From Eulemur rufifrons (lineage: Eukaryota; Chordata; Mammalia; Primates; Lemuridae), in assembly GCF_041146395.1 (NCBI RefSeq), contig NC_091008.1:7763501-7827500 (forward strand): 64,000 nucleotides of DNA, written 5' to 3'. Of this stretch, positions 24,290 to 35,793 are shown piece by piece. A model generated the notes under the pieces. It made no database searches. It had not been told where the DNA came from and was given only the letters and a program-made list of their open reading frames with translations. Position 1 is the first letter of the stretch; every line of letters starts with the position of its first letter. A program made the translations under genes and the position numbers.

Positions 24290-25870
24290 GCTGACAGATA
24301 AAATTGTATGTATTCATCATGTACCACATGATGTTTTGAAGCATCTATACATTTGGAATGGCTAAATGTAACTAATTCACACGTGAATTGCCTCACATGC
24401 TTGTCATTTTTGTGGTAAGGGTACTTTATATCCCTTTTCTTAGCATCGTTCAAGAATGTGTTACATTGTTACTGCCTAGAGTCACCATGTTGCATAATAG
24501 ATCTCTCCAACTTATTTCTCCTATCTCATGGAAATGTGGGCTCCTTTGACCAACGTCTCCCCAACCCCCATCCCGCCAACACCCCGGCCCCCCACACCTG
24601 GCAGCCACCCTTCTCCTCTCTACTTCTATGACATCGACTTTCTTTGGATTCCACATGAGTGAGGTCACGTGGCATTTGTCTTTTTTGTGCCTGGCTTTTT
24701 TTTTGTTGTTGTTGTTGAGACAGAGTCTCACTCTGTTGCCCAGGCTAGAGTGAGTGCCATGGCGTCAGCCTAGCTCACAGCAACCTCAAACTCCTGGGCT
24801 CAAGCGATCCTCCTGTCTCAGCCTCCCGAGTAGCTGGGACTACAGGCATGCGCCACTATGCCCGGCTAATTTTTTCTAATATAGATTTTTAGTTGTCCAT
24901 ATAATGTCTTTTTATTTTTAGTAGAGACGGGGTCTCGCTCTTGCTCAGGCTGGTCTCGAACTCCTGACCTCGAGCAATCCACCCGCCTCGGCCTCCCAGA
25001 GTGCTGGGATTACAGGCGTGAGCCACTGCGCCCGGCCAGTGCCTGGCTTTTTTTTTACTTAACATAGTATCCTCCAGGTTCGTCCGTATTGTTGCAAATG
25101 ACAGGATTTTCTTCTTTTTTATGGCTGAATAGTATTTCATCGTGTACCTATATCACATTTTCTTTATTCATTCACCGGCTGATGGACACTTAGGTTGATT
25201 TCGTGTCTTGGCTATTGTGACTCGTGCTGTGATTAACAAGGGACTGCACATATCTCTTTGACAGACTAATTTAATTTTCTTTGGATATATGCCCAGCAGT
25301 GGGATTGTCGGATCATATGGTAATGATGTTTTTAAGGTTTTGAGGAATTTCCATACTGTTCTCTGTAGGGACTATACTTATTTGCATTCCTGCTAACACT
25401 CTTTTCCAGTTCCCTTTTCTCCAGATTCTTGCCAACATTTGTTATCTTCCATCTTTTTGATAATAACCATTCTAACATGTGTGAGGTGATACCTCATTGT
25501 GACTTTAAATTGCATTTCCCTGATGATAGTGATCTCAATCATTTTTTCATATATCTGTTTGTCATTTGTATGTCTGTTTTTGGGAAATGTCAATTCAAGT
25601 CCTTTGCTTGTTTTTTTCATCAGGTTATTTTCTTGCTATTGATTTGTTTGAGTTCCTTACCACTTATTTTGAATATTTTGGATATTTACCCCTTACCAGA
25701 TGTATACTTTGCAATGTCCTATTTTTTTTAACTAGGCTTTCAGTCTATTTCTTAATAGCATGTAAAATCTTTTAAAATATAGTATCAATGTTTTTAGTTT
25801 TTTGGCAAATATTTGCCCAATTGTTTACTTTTAGTTTGATTTCATGGGCTTTTGGACATCTGATTTTAAT
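24290..25870 (-). mobile_element. L1M 3' end with ORF2 remnant, split by an Alu
   Basis: The 3' UTR on the minus strand is clear: GATCTCTCCAACTTATTTCTC, CCTTTGACCAACGTCTCCCC, CTTCTATGACATCGACTTTC and ATTCCACATGAGTGAGGTCA, read on +. ORF2 C-terminal coding follows beyond the Alu: minus-strand translation at about 25090-25140 contains KYYSAIKKKKIL, the conserved L1 ORF2 end (YYSAIKKN type). Further ORF2 sequence runs to about 25730, with frameshifts and stops. No activity is possible. Confidence 0.85.
24696..25037 (-). mobile_element. Strepsirrhine Alu inserted in L1M
   Basis: Target-site duplication GTGCCTGGCTTTTTTTT at 24687 and 25039, so this Alu is younger than the L1M it splits. The tail is T9 followed by (GTT)n. 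The central segment is slightly diverged (TTCTAATATAGATTTTTAG). Confidence 0.97.
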
Positions 25871-25914
25871 TTATATACCATTATTCAAATGTCATAACAG
25901 TTGTGCATTTGAGC

Positions 25915-26035
25915 ATTATTACACATATGAGAAAACAGAGATTCAGACAGGTTGAATAATACACACTAGGTCCCATAAGCAAAGATTTTGATGAATATCT
26001 TTCTGGCCTCCAAACTCACTCATTTTCCTACATTA
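25915..26035 (-). mobile_element. MIR fragment, antisense
   Basis: ACATATGAGAAAACAGAGATTC, AGACAGGTTGAATAATACACAC and TTTCTGGCCTCCAAACTCAC follow the antisense MIR 3' half. Confidence 0.55.
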
Positions 26036-26040
26036 TCGTA

Positions 26041-27210
26041 TCACCGGACACACAAAGTCTGGTGGTGAAAGAATTTTAACATGATACATATAAGAATGGG
26101 GAACGCATAAAAAGAAGGGCCGTATTTGGGAAGTCTAAGAACAATTACAGCAAGAGTTAAAGAAAATGAATCTATAGGACAAAGAACAATGACGAGTTCA
26201 CAGTGACTCCAAGATTTCCAAGCGGCAGGCTGCTGACATAGCGGCATTACCTCGAGTGACAAAGAAACCATGCCCAGAGTTCTGTCACTGCAAAATGATA
26301 AGCTGATTTGTCCTCTCCACATTTCATTTCTGTTAGTGACAGCACAAACAGTTTCAAAGGCCTTGCACAGAAAACTTCCACCCAGTTGGGTGTAGGGGCC
26401 AAGTTCACAGTTAGACAAGTAGATTTGGACAGGTTTTCTGTAAACAGATGGAGCCAAATGACATGCCCAGGGTCTGGTGTACGGCAAGAAGAGCCGGGCA
26501 CCTATTAACTTCCCGAGAAAACTCCACGGAAGCCGTTTAGGAAGGGAGAGCGAGGTCAGGCAAGGTATAGGGCTTTCGACTACAGCACAACCTATAGGTT
26601 TCCAGAAAAACCTTCGATTACATAAAATTTGCAGATGAAATGATAGGGCACCTAAGAGGATAGACAGGTGTGGGGCAGACCATGGAAAATTTTCTTGAAA
26701 CCATGAAACTTTGAACGTTTCTCGTCCACACACTAACAAAAATCAATAATAACCCTAATAAAAATGCAAACACAGTTTCAAAGATGTGTTCATTTCCTTG
26801 TGCCTAAAGAGCCACGAGCATAAATACAGGACATTTACCCATTTAAAAGTAGGTGAAGGGAGGATTTCAACAAAGGACCGAGATTGCTCGGTTGTGGAGA
26901 CTTGGGAAAAACGCACCCCCCTCAGGGACACCCCTGTAATGCTGATTTTATGGCAGAGCATGTGGCCAGACTGAGCTAAGCGCTGGAGCGTGTGGTGAGC
27001 GAGCAAGATGCACAGCACAGTAGCTCTAACTCCCTCGCAGCTGGGGTCAGCTCGGCGAGGACGTACAGGAACAAAATAGTAACGCGCCTGGGAAAACTGT
27101 ACAGACCCATAGAACTTCTGCGATATACTAACGCTGCTTTGCCATTCACACATTGAATTGAGGTAATTCGCCCTTTCAATTGGAACAAACCACACTTCAG
27201 AATTCAACAT
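26041..27210 (-). other. Unclassified block with open minus frame
   Basis: Read on the minus strand, one frame runs from an ATG at 27208-27210 through 151 codons to TAG at 26755-26757. After a TGA at 26743-26745 the same frame stays open for 232 more residues to 26041 (that second part opens at a TTG). The translation is rich in F, L, S, C and W, and I recognise no domain. The nucleotide block is not Alu, L1, L2 or MIR as far as I can tell. It could be an old retroviral or DNA-transposon segment, a processed pseudogene, or chance. No claim of a gene is made. Confidence 0.3.
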
Positions 27211-27239
27211 CAGGGAAGATTCGCTTCCTGATCCAAATT

Positions 27240-27435
27240 AGTCTTCTCGCCCTGATGCTTTTGGTGTATGATTTTCCTTCTTGGCATTTATCACAACTTG
27301 CATCTCTTTCCCGTTGCACGCTAGGCTCTGTGGGGCAGGAACTTTGGTTATTCTGTTCACCGCTACATCCACTCTGTCTAGCATACCACCTGGCGTGTAG
27401 TAGGTGCCAATAAATATGTGTGACTTGAATGAATA
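27240..27435 (+). mobile_element. L2 LINE 3' terminus
   Basis: GGGGCAGGAACTTTGGTTATTC, CGCTACATCCACTC, TGGCGTGTAGTAGGTGCCAA and TAAATATGTGTGACTTGAATG reproduce the L2 end through its GAATGAA tail. Confidence 0.85.
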
Positions 27436-27622
27436 CGGACAGTCGATTGATTCGAAGATATTATAGACAGTTTATTGATCGTTCATTGATTCAAGCATCA
27501 ATGCCTACGATGGACCTGACCCTGTGTAAGTTGCTAAATATGCAATAATGACCAAGTTACAGGCCTACTTTTGAAGAAGCTTACTAGATCTACTAGGCTA
27601 GACAGATCAATAATAAATTATA

Positions 27623-27951
27623 GGCCGGGCGCAGTGGCTCACGCCTGTAATCCTAGCACTCTGGGAGGCCGAGGCGGGAGGATCGTTCGAGGTCAGGAGT
27701 TCCAGACCAGCCTGAGCAAGAGCGAGACCCCATCTCTACTAAAAATAGAAAGAAATTATATCTACAGCTAAAAATATATATATAGAAAAAATTATTCGGG
27801 CATGGTGGCTCATGCCTGTAGTCCCAGCTACTCGGGAGGCTGAGGCAGGAGGATCCCTTGAGCCCAGGAGTTGGAGGTTGCTGTGAGCGAGGCTGACACC
27901 ACAGCACTCACTCTAGCCTGGGCAATAGAGCGAGACTCTGTGTCAAAAAAA
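27623..27951 (+). mobile_element. Strepsirrhine Alu, complete
   Basis: Perfect 14-base duplication AATAATAAATTATA at 27609-27622 and 27963-27976. The B-box is mutated (GTTCCAGACC). The short tail ends in ATATATAACA. Confidence 0.97.
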
Positions 27952-27980
27952 TATATAACAATAATAATAAATTATAATAC

Positions 27981-27984
27981 AGTG

Positions 27985-28018
<34 letters not shown>
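27981..28018 (+). repeat. (GT)n microsatellite
   Basis: About 18 GT units with one CG interruption, immediately beyond the Alu flank. Confidence 0.9.
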
Positions 28019-28421
28019 ATAAGTGCTTAAATAAGACAGGCACAAGGTGTTGAAATCACAGACGAGAGGCACAGGTCTGGCCTTAGGGCAGAGTTAGGCT
28101 GGTCAAGGATAGTTTTCAGAAGTGGAATTTAATTCAAAATCTGACAGATGATCAGGAGTGAGAGGTCTGAAGGGACCAGGGAGGGCACAGCACCCCAGAC
28201 AGTCACCAGCATGTGCCAAATGTGGAACTGATTACCTGAAATGCTTCAGGAAAGGCAGGTGGCTGGGATAAGGATCAGGTATAAAATCAGAGGATGCTAA
28301 ATGCTGTTAAAGATACATCATAAATTCTATTCCACTGCCCAGTGTCCCTATGCAATGATTCACGTACCCAGCCTTCCTTAATCTTACATCTCTATACTTT
28401 TCTAGGTCCTCAAAGTACTTC

Positions 28422-28527
28422 TTTTTTTTTTTTTACAATTTTTTTTTGAATTCCTGGCCTCAAGCAATCCTCTTGCCTCGGCCTCCCAAAGTGCTAGGAT
28501 TAAAACTCTGAGCCACCACACCGGGCC
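28422..28527 (-). mobile_element. Alu monomer fragment (FLAM-like)
   Basis: T-run, then AATTCCTGGCCTCAAGCAATC, CTTGCCTCGGCCTCCCAAAG and GAGCCACCACACCGGGCC. It is only one arm long and more diverged than the full Alus, consistent with a free left monomer or a truncated old Alu. Confidence 0.75.
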
Positions 28528-28974
28528 CTAACTTTTTGATGGTTGTAGTACTTTGCATTCATCAATTTCTAGTATTTATGTTGAACTTATGAAAGAGCGT
28601 GCTTGATTGGTAGTCATTACTAATGCAAACAGAGTCATTCACTTATTCATACCTGATTAGTTACTTGGAATAAAAATTTCAGTGGAGTAGAAAGAAAAAG
28701 AATGTGTTAGAGACTATCTAGAAAGGTTTACCAAAGACAAGTTAATACATCTGATGCAGAAATTTGTTTAAAACCCATTGTCTCCATTTTGTAGTTTGTT
28801 ATACCCAATATTCTAACACGGCTCATAACCTTAGAAATGAATCTCAGAAATAGCCGTTCTATCTTTTGGAGGCCAGTTTGTGATTCTTCCTTACAATATG
28901 CTTCCAGTGGTTTCCATATTTATATGAAACACTGAATCTATATGTGAGTGTGTGTGTGTACATATATATATATC
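28528..28974. other. Unique AT-rich DNA
   Basis: No gene or classifiable repeat. A short TG/TA stretch precedes the next Alu. Confidence 0.5.
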
Positions 28975-28976
28975 TC

Positions 28977-28980
<4 letters not shown>

Positions 28981-29007
<27 letters not shown>

Positions 29008-29324
29008 GAGACAGAGTCTCACTCTGTTGCCCGGGCTAGAGTGCCGTGGAGTCAGCCTAGCTCACAGCAACCTCAAACTCCTGGGCTTAAGCGATCCTCC
29101 TGCCTCAGCCTCCCGAGTAGCTGGGACTACAAGCATGCGCCACCATGCCCGGCTAATTTTTTGTATATATATTTTTTAGTTGTCCATATAATTTCTTTCT
29201 ATTTTTAGTAGAGATGGGGTCTCACTCTTGCTCAGGCTGGTCTCGAACTCCTGACCTCGAGCGATCCACCCGCCTCGGCCTCCCAGAGTGCTGGGATTAC
29301 AGGCGTGAGCCACCGCGCCCGGCC
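28981..29324 (-). mobile_element. Strepsirrhine Alu, complete
   Basis: T27 tail and short duplication TCAAACTTTT at 28975-28984 and 29325-29334, overlapping the T-run. The right arm lacks the 4-base duplication. It lies in tandem orientation with the next Alu. Confidence 0.96.
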
Positions 29325-29607
29325 TCAAACTTTTAAAAATTCTACTCTCACAGATCTGTCAGAAAGTTATTTCTTGATATTGAGTTGAACTAATGAGGCA
29401 AAAAGACTAGTTCAATCAACTATGAAGATTAATTACAAAGGAAAATATGCCAACTAAGGTTAGGTTCACCCAACAGAGGTCACCCTGAGGACTGAACAGT
29501 TAGCTGGTAAGTTCATGTAGGTAAATAGCCAATTTGGATAATGGTTACTTGTTGCTATTAATCTCACTTTATTTGGTACAACACTAGTCCAGAGTAGCTA
29601 GTTAATT
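29325..29607. other. Unique spacer between two Alus
   Basis: AT-rich sequence ending with the target site of the next element. Nothing else is recognised. Confidence 0.5.
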
Positions 29608-29955
<348 letters not shown>

Positions 29956-29964
29956 TAGTTAATT

Positions 29965-31179
29965 AAAATTATTTTTGCCTGAATTATCCTGGTTGATGGT
30001 ATATATACGAAAGATCGTTCCTAGAGAATTAATTCACTTTCTGTTTTACTGTGTCTACAATACATTATGTGAGGACTGATGGGCTCATTAACAGAGAAAA
30101 GAGAAACCATTAGAAATCTTGGTTAGTGAACTCGGCTGCATATGTTGTACGTAAGCATTTGTTGCAACATTGGACACTTGGCAACCAGTGCCCAGGTCTT
30201 GCATCGGTTTCCTTGCCTTCTCCTCCACTCGCATGGTGCTTTGTGACGTTAATGAGGTTGTGTGTATAAAGCTCTTTGAACCAAAATGGGACCGGGATTA
30301 TCTGGCTGCAAGGAGCTATGATAGAGGGCTGAGCGTCATGAATGAGAGTTTGTTTGCTGGAAGGATCCGGACTGGATTCATCTTGATACTTTAACTGCTA
30401 TCAAACTCATTATTTTTGTGGAGGAAAGAAGGTAGGAGAAAGGGGCTGTCCCACACTTGGTAAGTCAACTCGTTTTCTCCAGGTGGTTTTTTTTTTAGAG
30501 GCAGACTAGAAAGATGATTAAAAAGGATTTTTTTCCCCTTATCTTTTAAGAGAGCTGAGCCGTTTTAAGTCCACATGGAGAGACAGTTCTTGCCGTTGCT
30601 GTTGTCTTGTGGCGCCAGTCCTAGCTGCAAAGCCAAACGACTTTTGTTTGGTGATGATCGTGATTGGGTTGGTAGCCCTCGCAATGAGTTTTGTGAGTGA
30701 GTAAAGTTCCTATCACTCTCCCCTACCTAACTGGTTCTATTCATATTTAGCTATAGCTTCATGTGATGAAGGCTTAGTTCTGCATGACATTAGAAGAAGA
30801 ACTGGTCATATCATCATTTTCAAGACAAGACCCCACGTGTGTGATTTGCAGACAAAAAGAACTGTTTTCCCTGCTATATTTTAAGGACAGTAAAAGAAAT
30901 CTCAAGTTGCAGATTAACTCGGAGACAAAATGGTGGGGGGGGGGGGACAGAGGAGTTTGTGACCATTTCAAAAGGGCTGAGATCCTCAGATTTGCGTCAG
31001 GAATTTCGACTGAGCGTGCTCTGTAGAAGTCAACTCTTCAGTAATGGGAACGTGTCACAGTAATTTTTTAAGCTGTCCTGAGTTACGTTTATCGCTTGGC
31101 GTGGGTACACTGCAAAAATGACTCAGAATACCCTCAAACTACAGCTCGCTGCTTCTGCGTGTATTTCATCATTTTAAAC
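29965..31179. other. Unique DNA
   Basis: No gene or classifiable repeat. A G12 run lies at 30935-30946. Frames at 30170-30394 (TTG start) and 30784-31026 have no recognisable homology. Confidence 0.45.
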
Positions 31180-31450
31180 AAATATTTATTAATTATCCAT
31201 TATGCGTAAAGGCTTGGTTAGGCTGGAGGGGGGATACATTTTTGTCCCCTGTCTTCAGATAAATTAAAGCCCAATTGGCGGGGCAAAATGTTGAAATAAC
31301 ATTAAATGTTAAACAACAACGCTAATCACCGTATTGTAAAGACTGAGTGTCAAACGAGGCAAATAACAACCTCCTATTTCATGCTGAGTGATAAATCGTG
31401 GCTGCTTGGCTGTGCTGAGAAGGATCATGACTTCAAACTTGGGTTTCGTA
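31180..31450 (-). mobile_element. L2 LINE, antisense 3' part
   Basis: CAAATATTTATTAATTATCC, GGCTTGGTTAGGCTGGAGGG, CCCCTGTCTTCAGATAAATT and AGTGTCAAACGAGGC follow the antisense L2 terminus (ATTTATTAAGCACC ... CTGGGGATAC ... CCTCAAGGAGCT). Confidence 0.6.
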
Positions 31451-31564
31451 AATAAGTACCGTGATTAGCTTTTGAGCTCTGCCCGTGGTGAAGTCGGGCT
31501 GGATGGAGACCTATCTAGGTTGTGATATTTTAGCATATCTGGAACGTAACATTTTTTTTTTTAG

Positions 31565-31700
31565 AAATTTCTTAATTCAACAAATATGGAGTACTAAACT
31601 TTACAATAGGTGCTTGTGAGCAAAATAGACACCATACTATACACCAAACCCTTCATGGGTTTGCCATCTTTTGTCATCTTTTGGGTGCTTTCTTAAAAAA
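31565..31700 (-). mobile_element. L2 LINE, short antisense 3' fragment
   Basis: AATTCAACAAATATGGAGTAC, CAATAGGTGCTTGTGAGCAA and AATAGACACCATACTATACA resemble the antisense L2 start. Confidence 0.5.
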
Positions 31701-31760
31701 AGTTGACTTGAATTTGAATTTGGATAAATGATGCCTTCAAATGCAATTTAACATTTTCAA

Positions 31761-31817
<57 letters not shown>
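31761..31817 (+). repeat. (CT)n(CA)n compound microsatellite
   Basis: About 14 CT units followed directly by about 15 CA units, ending CACGTG. Confidence 0.95.
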
Positions 31818-31820
<3 letters not shown>

Positions 31821-31889
31821 ATGACACATACAATGAAGGCAACTACAGGATCCGTAGGCATGGTTATTCGGAGGTGTTTCTGGGGTAGA

Positions 31890-32195
31890 ATGAGGATTAC
31901 GATTTGATAAAGGAAATGACTTCACTGAAGACGAAAAGGCAGAAAAATCTGAATAATGTGCAGGAACCAATGAATTGAAGCAGTGAATTGGTGCAAATAA
32001 ATGTTAAAAGATCTAATTGGAGTACTCGTTACATTCTAGACATTAGAAGTCCTTGAGTTTTAGGCCAGCCGGACATGTATTGCTTTCTCTTGTGGGCTGC
32101 AGAGAAATACTGAAATTATTTGAGCAGAGGAGTAATGTGGGCAAAGCCAGATTATTCTTTATATTATTAGGTCCTGAAAAGAGAGATGGAGCATC
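31890..32195 (-). mobile_element. L2 LINE, antisense
   Basis: GGAAATGACTTCACTGAAGACG, AAAATCTGAATAATGTGCAGG and then TTGAGCAGAGGAGTAATGTGG with GCCAGATTATTCTTTAT match antisense L2 (GAAGGCCTCACTGAG ... TTTGAGCAGAGGAGTGACATG ... CACTCTGGCTGC). Confidence 0.6.
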
Positions 32196-32350
32196 CTAAA
32201 TGTAGATAAATATAATTTATTGACTGCTTATTATGGGACTTTGTATTTCAAAGCTTTTACCATGTGCAGTTGTTAAGTTTTAGTAACTAATTATTGCCTT
32301 GGTATGCATACACCTCTGTTGTAAAGAATTATATTAAAATTAAGGTTTAC

Positions 32351-32671
32351 GGCCGGGCGCGGTGGCTCACGCCTGTCATCCTAGCACTCTGGGAGGCCGA
32401 GGTGGGCGGATCGTTTGAGCTCAGGAGTTCGAGACCAGCCTGAGCAAGAGCGAGACCCCATCTCTACTAAAAATAGAAAGAAATTATATAGACAGCTAAA
32501 AATATATATAGAAAAAAATTAGCCGGGCATGGTGGCACATGCCTGTAGTCCCAGCTACTCGGGAGGCTGAGACAGGAGGATCCCTTGAGCTCAGGAGTTT
32601 GAGGTTGCTGTGAGCTAGGCTGACGCCACGGCACTCACTCTAGCCTGGGCAACAGAGTGAGACTCTGTCTC

Positions 32672-32700
<29 letters not shown>
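32351..32700 (+). mobile_element. Strepsirrhine Alu with long A-tail
   Basis: Near-consensus copy with intact B-box and an uninterrupted A-tail of about 29. The duplication AAAATTAAGGTTTAC occurs at 32336-32350 and 32697-32711. The long pure tail and low divergence suggest it is one of the younger copies here. It is in the subgroup with TTTGAGCTC and GAGACAGGAGG. Confidence 0.97.
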
Positions 32701-32702
<2 letters not shown>

Positions 32703-32711
32703 AAGGTTTAC

Positions 32712-33119
32712 TATAGTGAAATACGGTTACTTCCATGGACCTTTGGATATTTGTTATAATTTGGGAATATTTCTCAAATGTATTATTCTGATTGCTCCTT
32801 CAAACTCTGGGGTTGTGCTTAGGTGTTTCATTCAGGAAAACTCCTAATATTCAGCTGGGATTATATGGCTCGTCATTGCAAATGCCAGCTAGAATCGTTA
32901 CCATAAAATGTTTTCGTTTATCAAAACAGCTTTATTTATCCTCAACAACTCCACAGTAACTTGCAAACTTGTATTATGATACAAGATATTATGTCCTTAA
33001 CAATTTAAGTACCTGCTTTTTGCCACTTAATGTATATTAATGCTTCTTATTAAAATTTCATTTGGAAAAATATTGGCTTTGCTGCCAAAACTATTTGGAA
33101 ATCACTGGAGTTAAACATC
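32712..33119. other. Unique AT-rich DNA
   Basis: No gene or classifiable repeat. Confidence 0.5.
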
Positions 33120-33700
33120 TAATTACAGGTAGAGTTACCAGTCCGTCCTCTGCTACGCTCACCCTGAGTTTATGTCTCGCTATTGTTTATTCACACGTGT
33201 CATTTGGAAAGTACCGGACTGGCTATTTGTCTGGTGTCTCTCAGCTCCGATTCCACCTGTCCTTGTTCTTTGCATCCTAGCAGGCCGAAAGCCTGAGAAC
33301 CACTTCTCTAGACTCCCTGGTGAGCTGGCTTCTGCTTAGGTTCTGTGAACGGCGTGGGCCAGTAGAGTTTGGAGGATCAAAGGGAAAAGGGGGCTACTGC
33401 CCAGTCCTGGCTTCAGGAGATGCATCCACAGTGGCAGCAGCAGGGAGTCCAGCCCCTGCCCAGACAATGCAGTCCTAACAGCAGAAGTGGCACCTCCTGC
33501 AGCGGGATTAGCACAAATATATATCATCGTACGTTCCGGGGTCTCTGGCTCCGCCAGCCTGGTCGGTGCCAGCGCCCGGCTTCAGCCCAGGGACACCAGC
33601 AGCTCCAGGATCACCCTTTTCTCCCAACTGTCTCGCTAGCCAGCCCCTATTTTTTCCTTTTTTTTTAAGCTTCTGTAGCTCTTCTAACCCCTTTGTAATG
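33120..33700 (+). repeat. Ancient interspersed repeat, family not assigned
   Basis: GCCTGAGAACCACTTCTCTAG, CTGGTGAGCTGGCTTCTGCT, AGGTTCTGTGAACGGC and a run of AGCAGC/CTCC-type sequence resemble a GC-richer, old mammalian repeat. Frames on both strands (33369-33668 plus, 33336-33527 minus) lie in it and are not credible genes. Confidence 0.4.
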
Positions 33701-33914
33701 AGTTCATGATATTACATTCCCCTCTTCTAGAAATACTTTGGCCTGTTTTTTGGTTTTTTGTTTTTAAAGACTAGACATCGACTCATCGACTAACCATTTG
33801 GCCCAGCGAGACTGTGCATTGGGGCTACTATGATGAGCTCAGCAGACTGCAAACCTGCACCCCGGAAACTAGAGGATACATTGAACTTATTATGTCGTAG
33901 TTTAGACGTTGGAT

Positions 33915-34390
33915 GCAGACCATTGTCCTCTATTTGGCTATAAACTCTATGTGGGGGGCAGGCGCGGTGGCTCACGCCTGTAATCCCAGCACTCTGGGAG
34001 GCCGAGGCGGGAGGATCGCTCGAGGTCAGGAGTTTGAGACCAGCCTGAGCAAGAGAGAGACCCCATCTCTACTAAAAATAGAAAGAAATTAGCTAGACAA
34101 CTAAAAATATATATAGAAAAATTAGCCGGGCGTGGTGGCGCATGCCTGTAGTCCCAGCTACTCGGGAGGCTGAGGCAGGAGGATCGCTTGAGCCCAGGAG
34201 CTGGAGGTTGCTGTGAGCTAGGCTGACACCACGGCATTCTAGCCCGGGCAACAGAGCGAGACTCTGTCTCAAAACAAACAAACAACAACAACAAAAAAAA
34301 AACTCTATGTGGACGTTGAACCTCATTAGCCTTTATTTGTAGAGCTTGGCACACCGGCTAAAACTTAAAGGTGCCCAATGAAAGCTTTCG
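33915..34390 (+). mobile_element. L2 LINE 3' end, split by an Alu
   Basis: CCTCTATTTGGCTATAAACTC before the Alu, and after it TATTTGTAGAGCTTGGCACAC and TTAAAGGTGCCCAATGAAAG, fit the L2 3' end (ACTATAAGCTCC ... CAGTGCCTGGCAC ... GGTGCTCAATAAA). Confidence 0.5.
33955..34299 (+). mobile_element. Strepsirrhine Alu, complete
   Basis: Perfect 13-base duplication AAACTCTATGTGG at 33942-33954 and 34300-34312. The head is altered (GGGGCAGGCGCGG), the B-box is mutated (GTTTGAGACC), and the tail is CAAACAAACAACAAC. The right arm reads GGCATTCTAGCC, without the 4-base duplication. Confidence 0.97.
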
Positions 34391-35433
34391 AGTTGGACCC
34401 ATGGGGTTGCGAAAGATGATGGGCTTGATGTTCTCAAGGAGTTTGCAGTTTCCGAGAGAGGCAACCCATATACCATATTCTTCTCTTTCCTCTACACTTT
34501 CCTTAGGTCAGATACTGCATTTTTCTACACGGAAATCTTGAGATATGAACAGAAAAGGAGGAGGAAAACTAATTGAGACAGAAATAAGTAGCAATGCATT
34601 TTTAATATCTGTGTAGAAATTCCCATCTCATCGGAAGAGCACAGAACTTGTGGAGCGAAGCATTTCTCTTCTAGATTTGCACTCAGTGTCAAGATATGAA
34701 CCTGCCCCTTTTCATGTGAGCTCAAACTCTCTTCCTATGGAATGGCTTGATTCTATATTTTGAATTATCTCTAATCCTAGGTACGAGCAGAAATGGTTGC
34801 ATATCTGTCATCCTTATTTGGCTGGGTGGTGGAATTTACGTCGATGATACTGACTTTAAAGATTTGATTATTTCGACCACTATGTTGGAGAATCTATTAA
34901 CAAAAGGAAAGTTCTCAGTTTTCTTGGTTAGAACCATCTAGGACAGATTTATGAGAAATTTCAATAGTTATTTCTCATTGTGTTCTAACTATTCTACAAG
35001 TAATTGATATTTATTGAGGATAAGGATGTTATACAATGCAATTCTTCAGGCATTCCACAACAGATATAATTGTGGTGTCTGTCAAATAAAGAAATATCAA
35101 AAAAGATGACACAAATTCATCAACAAGGTATTTTTTCCAACTATGGAGGTGAGGATAGTAAATAAAAATATGTTTTTTCTTCTCATCATAAACATCTTGT
35201 GCCTACACTTCTTTTTACCACACATTTTGCCACTGTTGTTATTTTTATATGCGTTTTCCTTGGTTGAATTGTAGACACCAATCTCTTGATAAGAAGTCAC
35301 CTCCAAAAATTATTTTTTTTTTTTTACCTTGATGCTACCTTTAGTAAAATTTCTTAAGAACAGTTACTGTTATGAAGCCACTATAGAAGCAGATAATTTT
35401 AACATTACTTTACGGGTGGATTTTTTTTCTCTT
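34391..35433. other. Unique AT-rich DNA
   Basis: A weak antisense L2 patch may lie at 34410-34475 (TTCTCAAGGAGTTTGCAGTT). Nothing else is recognisable. Confidence 0.45.
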
Positions 35434-35448
35434 CCCTTTTTAAATTTT

Positions 35449-35778
35449 TTTTTTTTTTTTTGAGACAGAGTCTCACTCTGTTGCCCAGGCTAGAGTGCCG
35501 TGGCGTCAGCCTAGCTCACAGCAACCTCAAACTCCTGAGCTCAGGCGATCCTCCTGTCTCAGCCTCCCGAGTAGCTGGGACTACAGGCATGCACCACCAT
35601 GCCCGGCTAATTTTTTCTATATATATTTTTTAGCTGTCCATATAATTTCTTTCTATTTTTAGTAGAGATGGGGTTCTCGCTCTTGCTCAGGCTGGTCTCG
35701 AACTCCTGAGCTCAAACGATCCGCCCACCTCGGCCTCCCAGAGTGCTAGGATTACAGGAGTGAGCCACCGCGCTCCAC
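35449..35778 (-). mobile_element. Strepsirrhine Alu, complete
   Basis: Perfect 15-base duplication CCCTTTTTAAATTTT at 35434-35448 and 35779-35793. Sense head mutated (GGTGGAGCGCGG). It belongs to the TTTGAGCTC subgroup. It is the last Alu before an 8-kb Alu-free interval. Confidence 0.97.
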
Positions 35779-35793
35779 CCCTTTTTAAATTTT

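Larger units (their letters stand above)
27480..28330 (-). mobile_element. L2 LINE, antisense, split by an Alu
   Basis: Left part: TTGATTCAAGCATCAATGCC. The right part after the Alu: TAAGTGCTTAAATAAGACAGG, GGTCAAGGATAGTTTTCAG, TCTGACAGATGATCAGGAGTG, AGGGAGGGCACAGCACCCC and AATGCTTCAGGAAAGG, in antisense L2 order. Confidence 0.6.

Noticed and set aside
24889..25140. Small protein starting MKYYSAIKK
   Set aside because: It is the C-terminus of a decayed L1 ORF2 running into an inserted Alu, not a gene.
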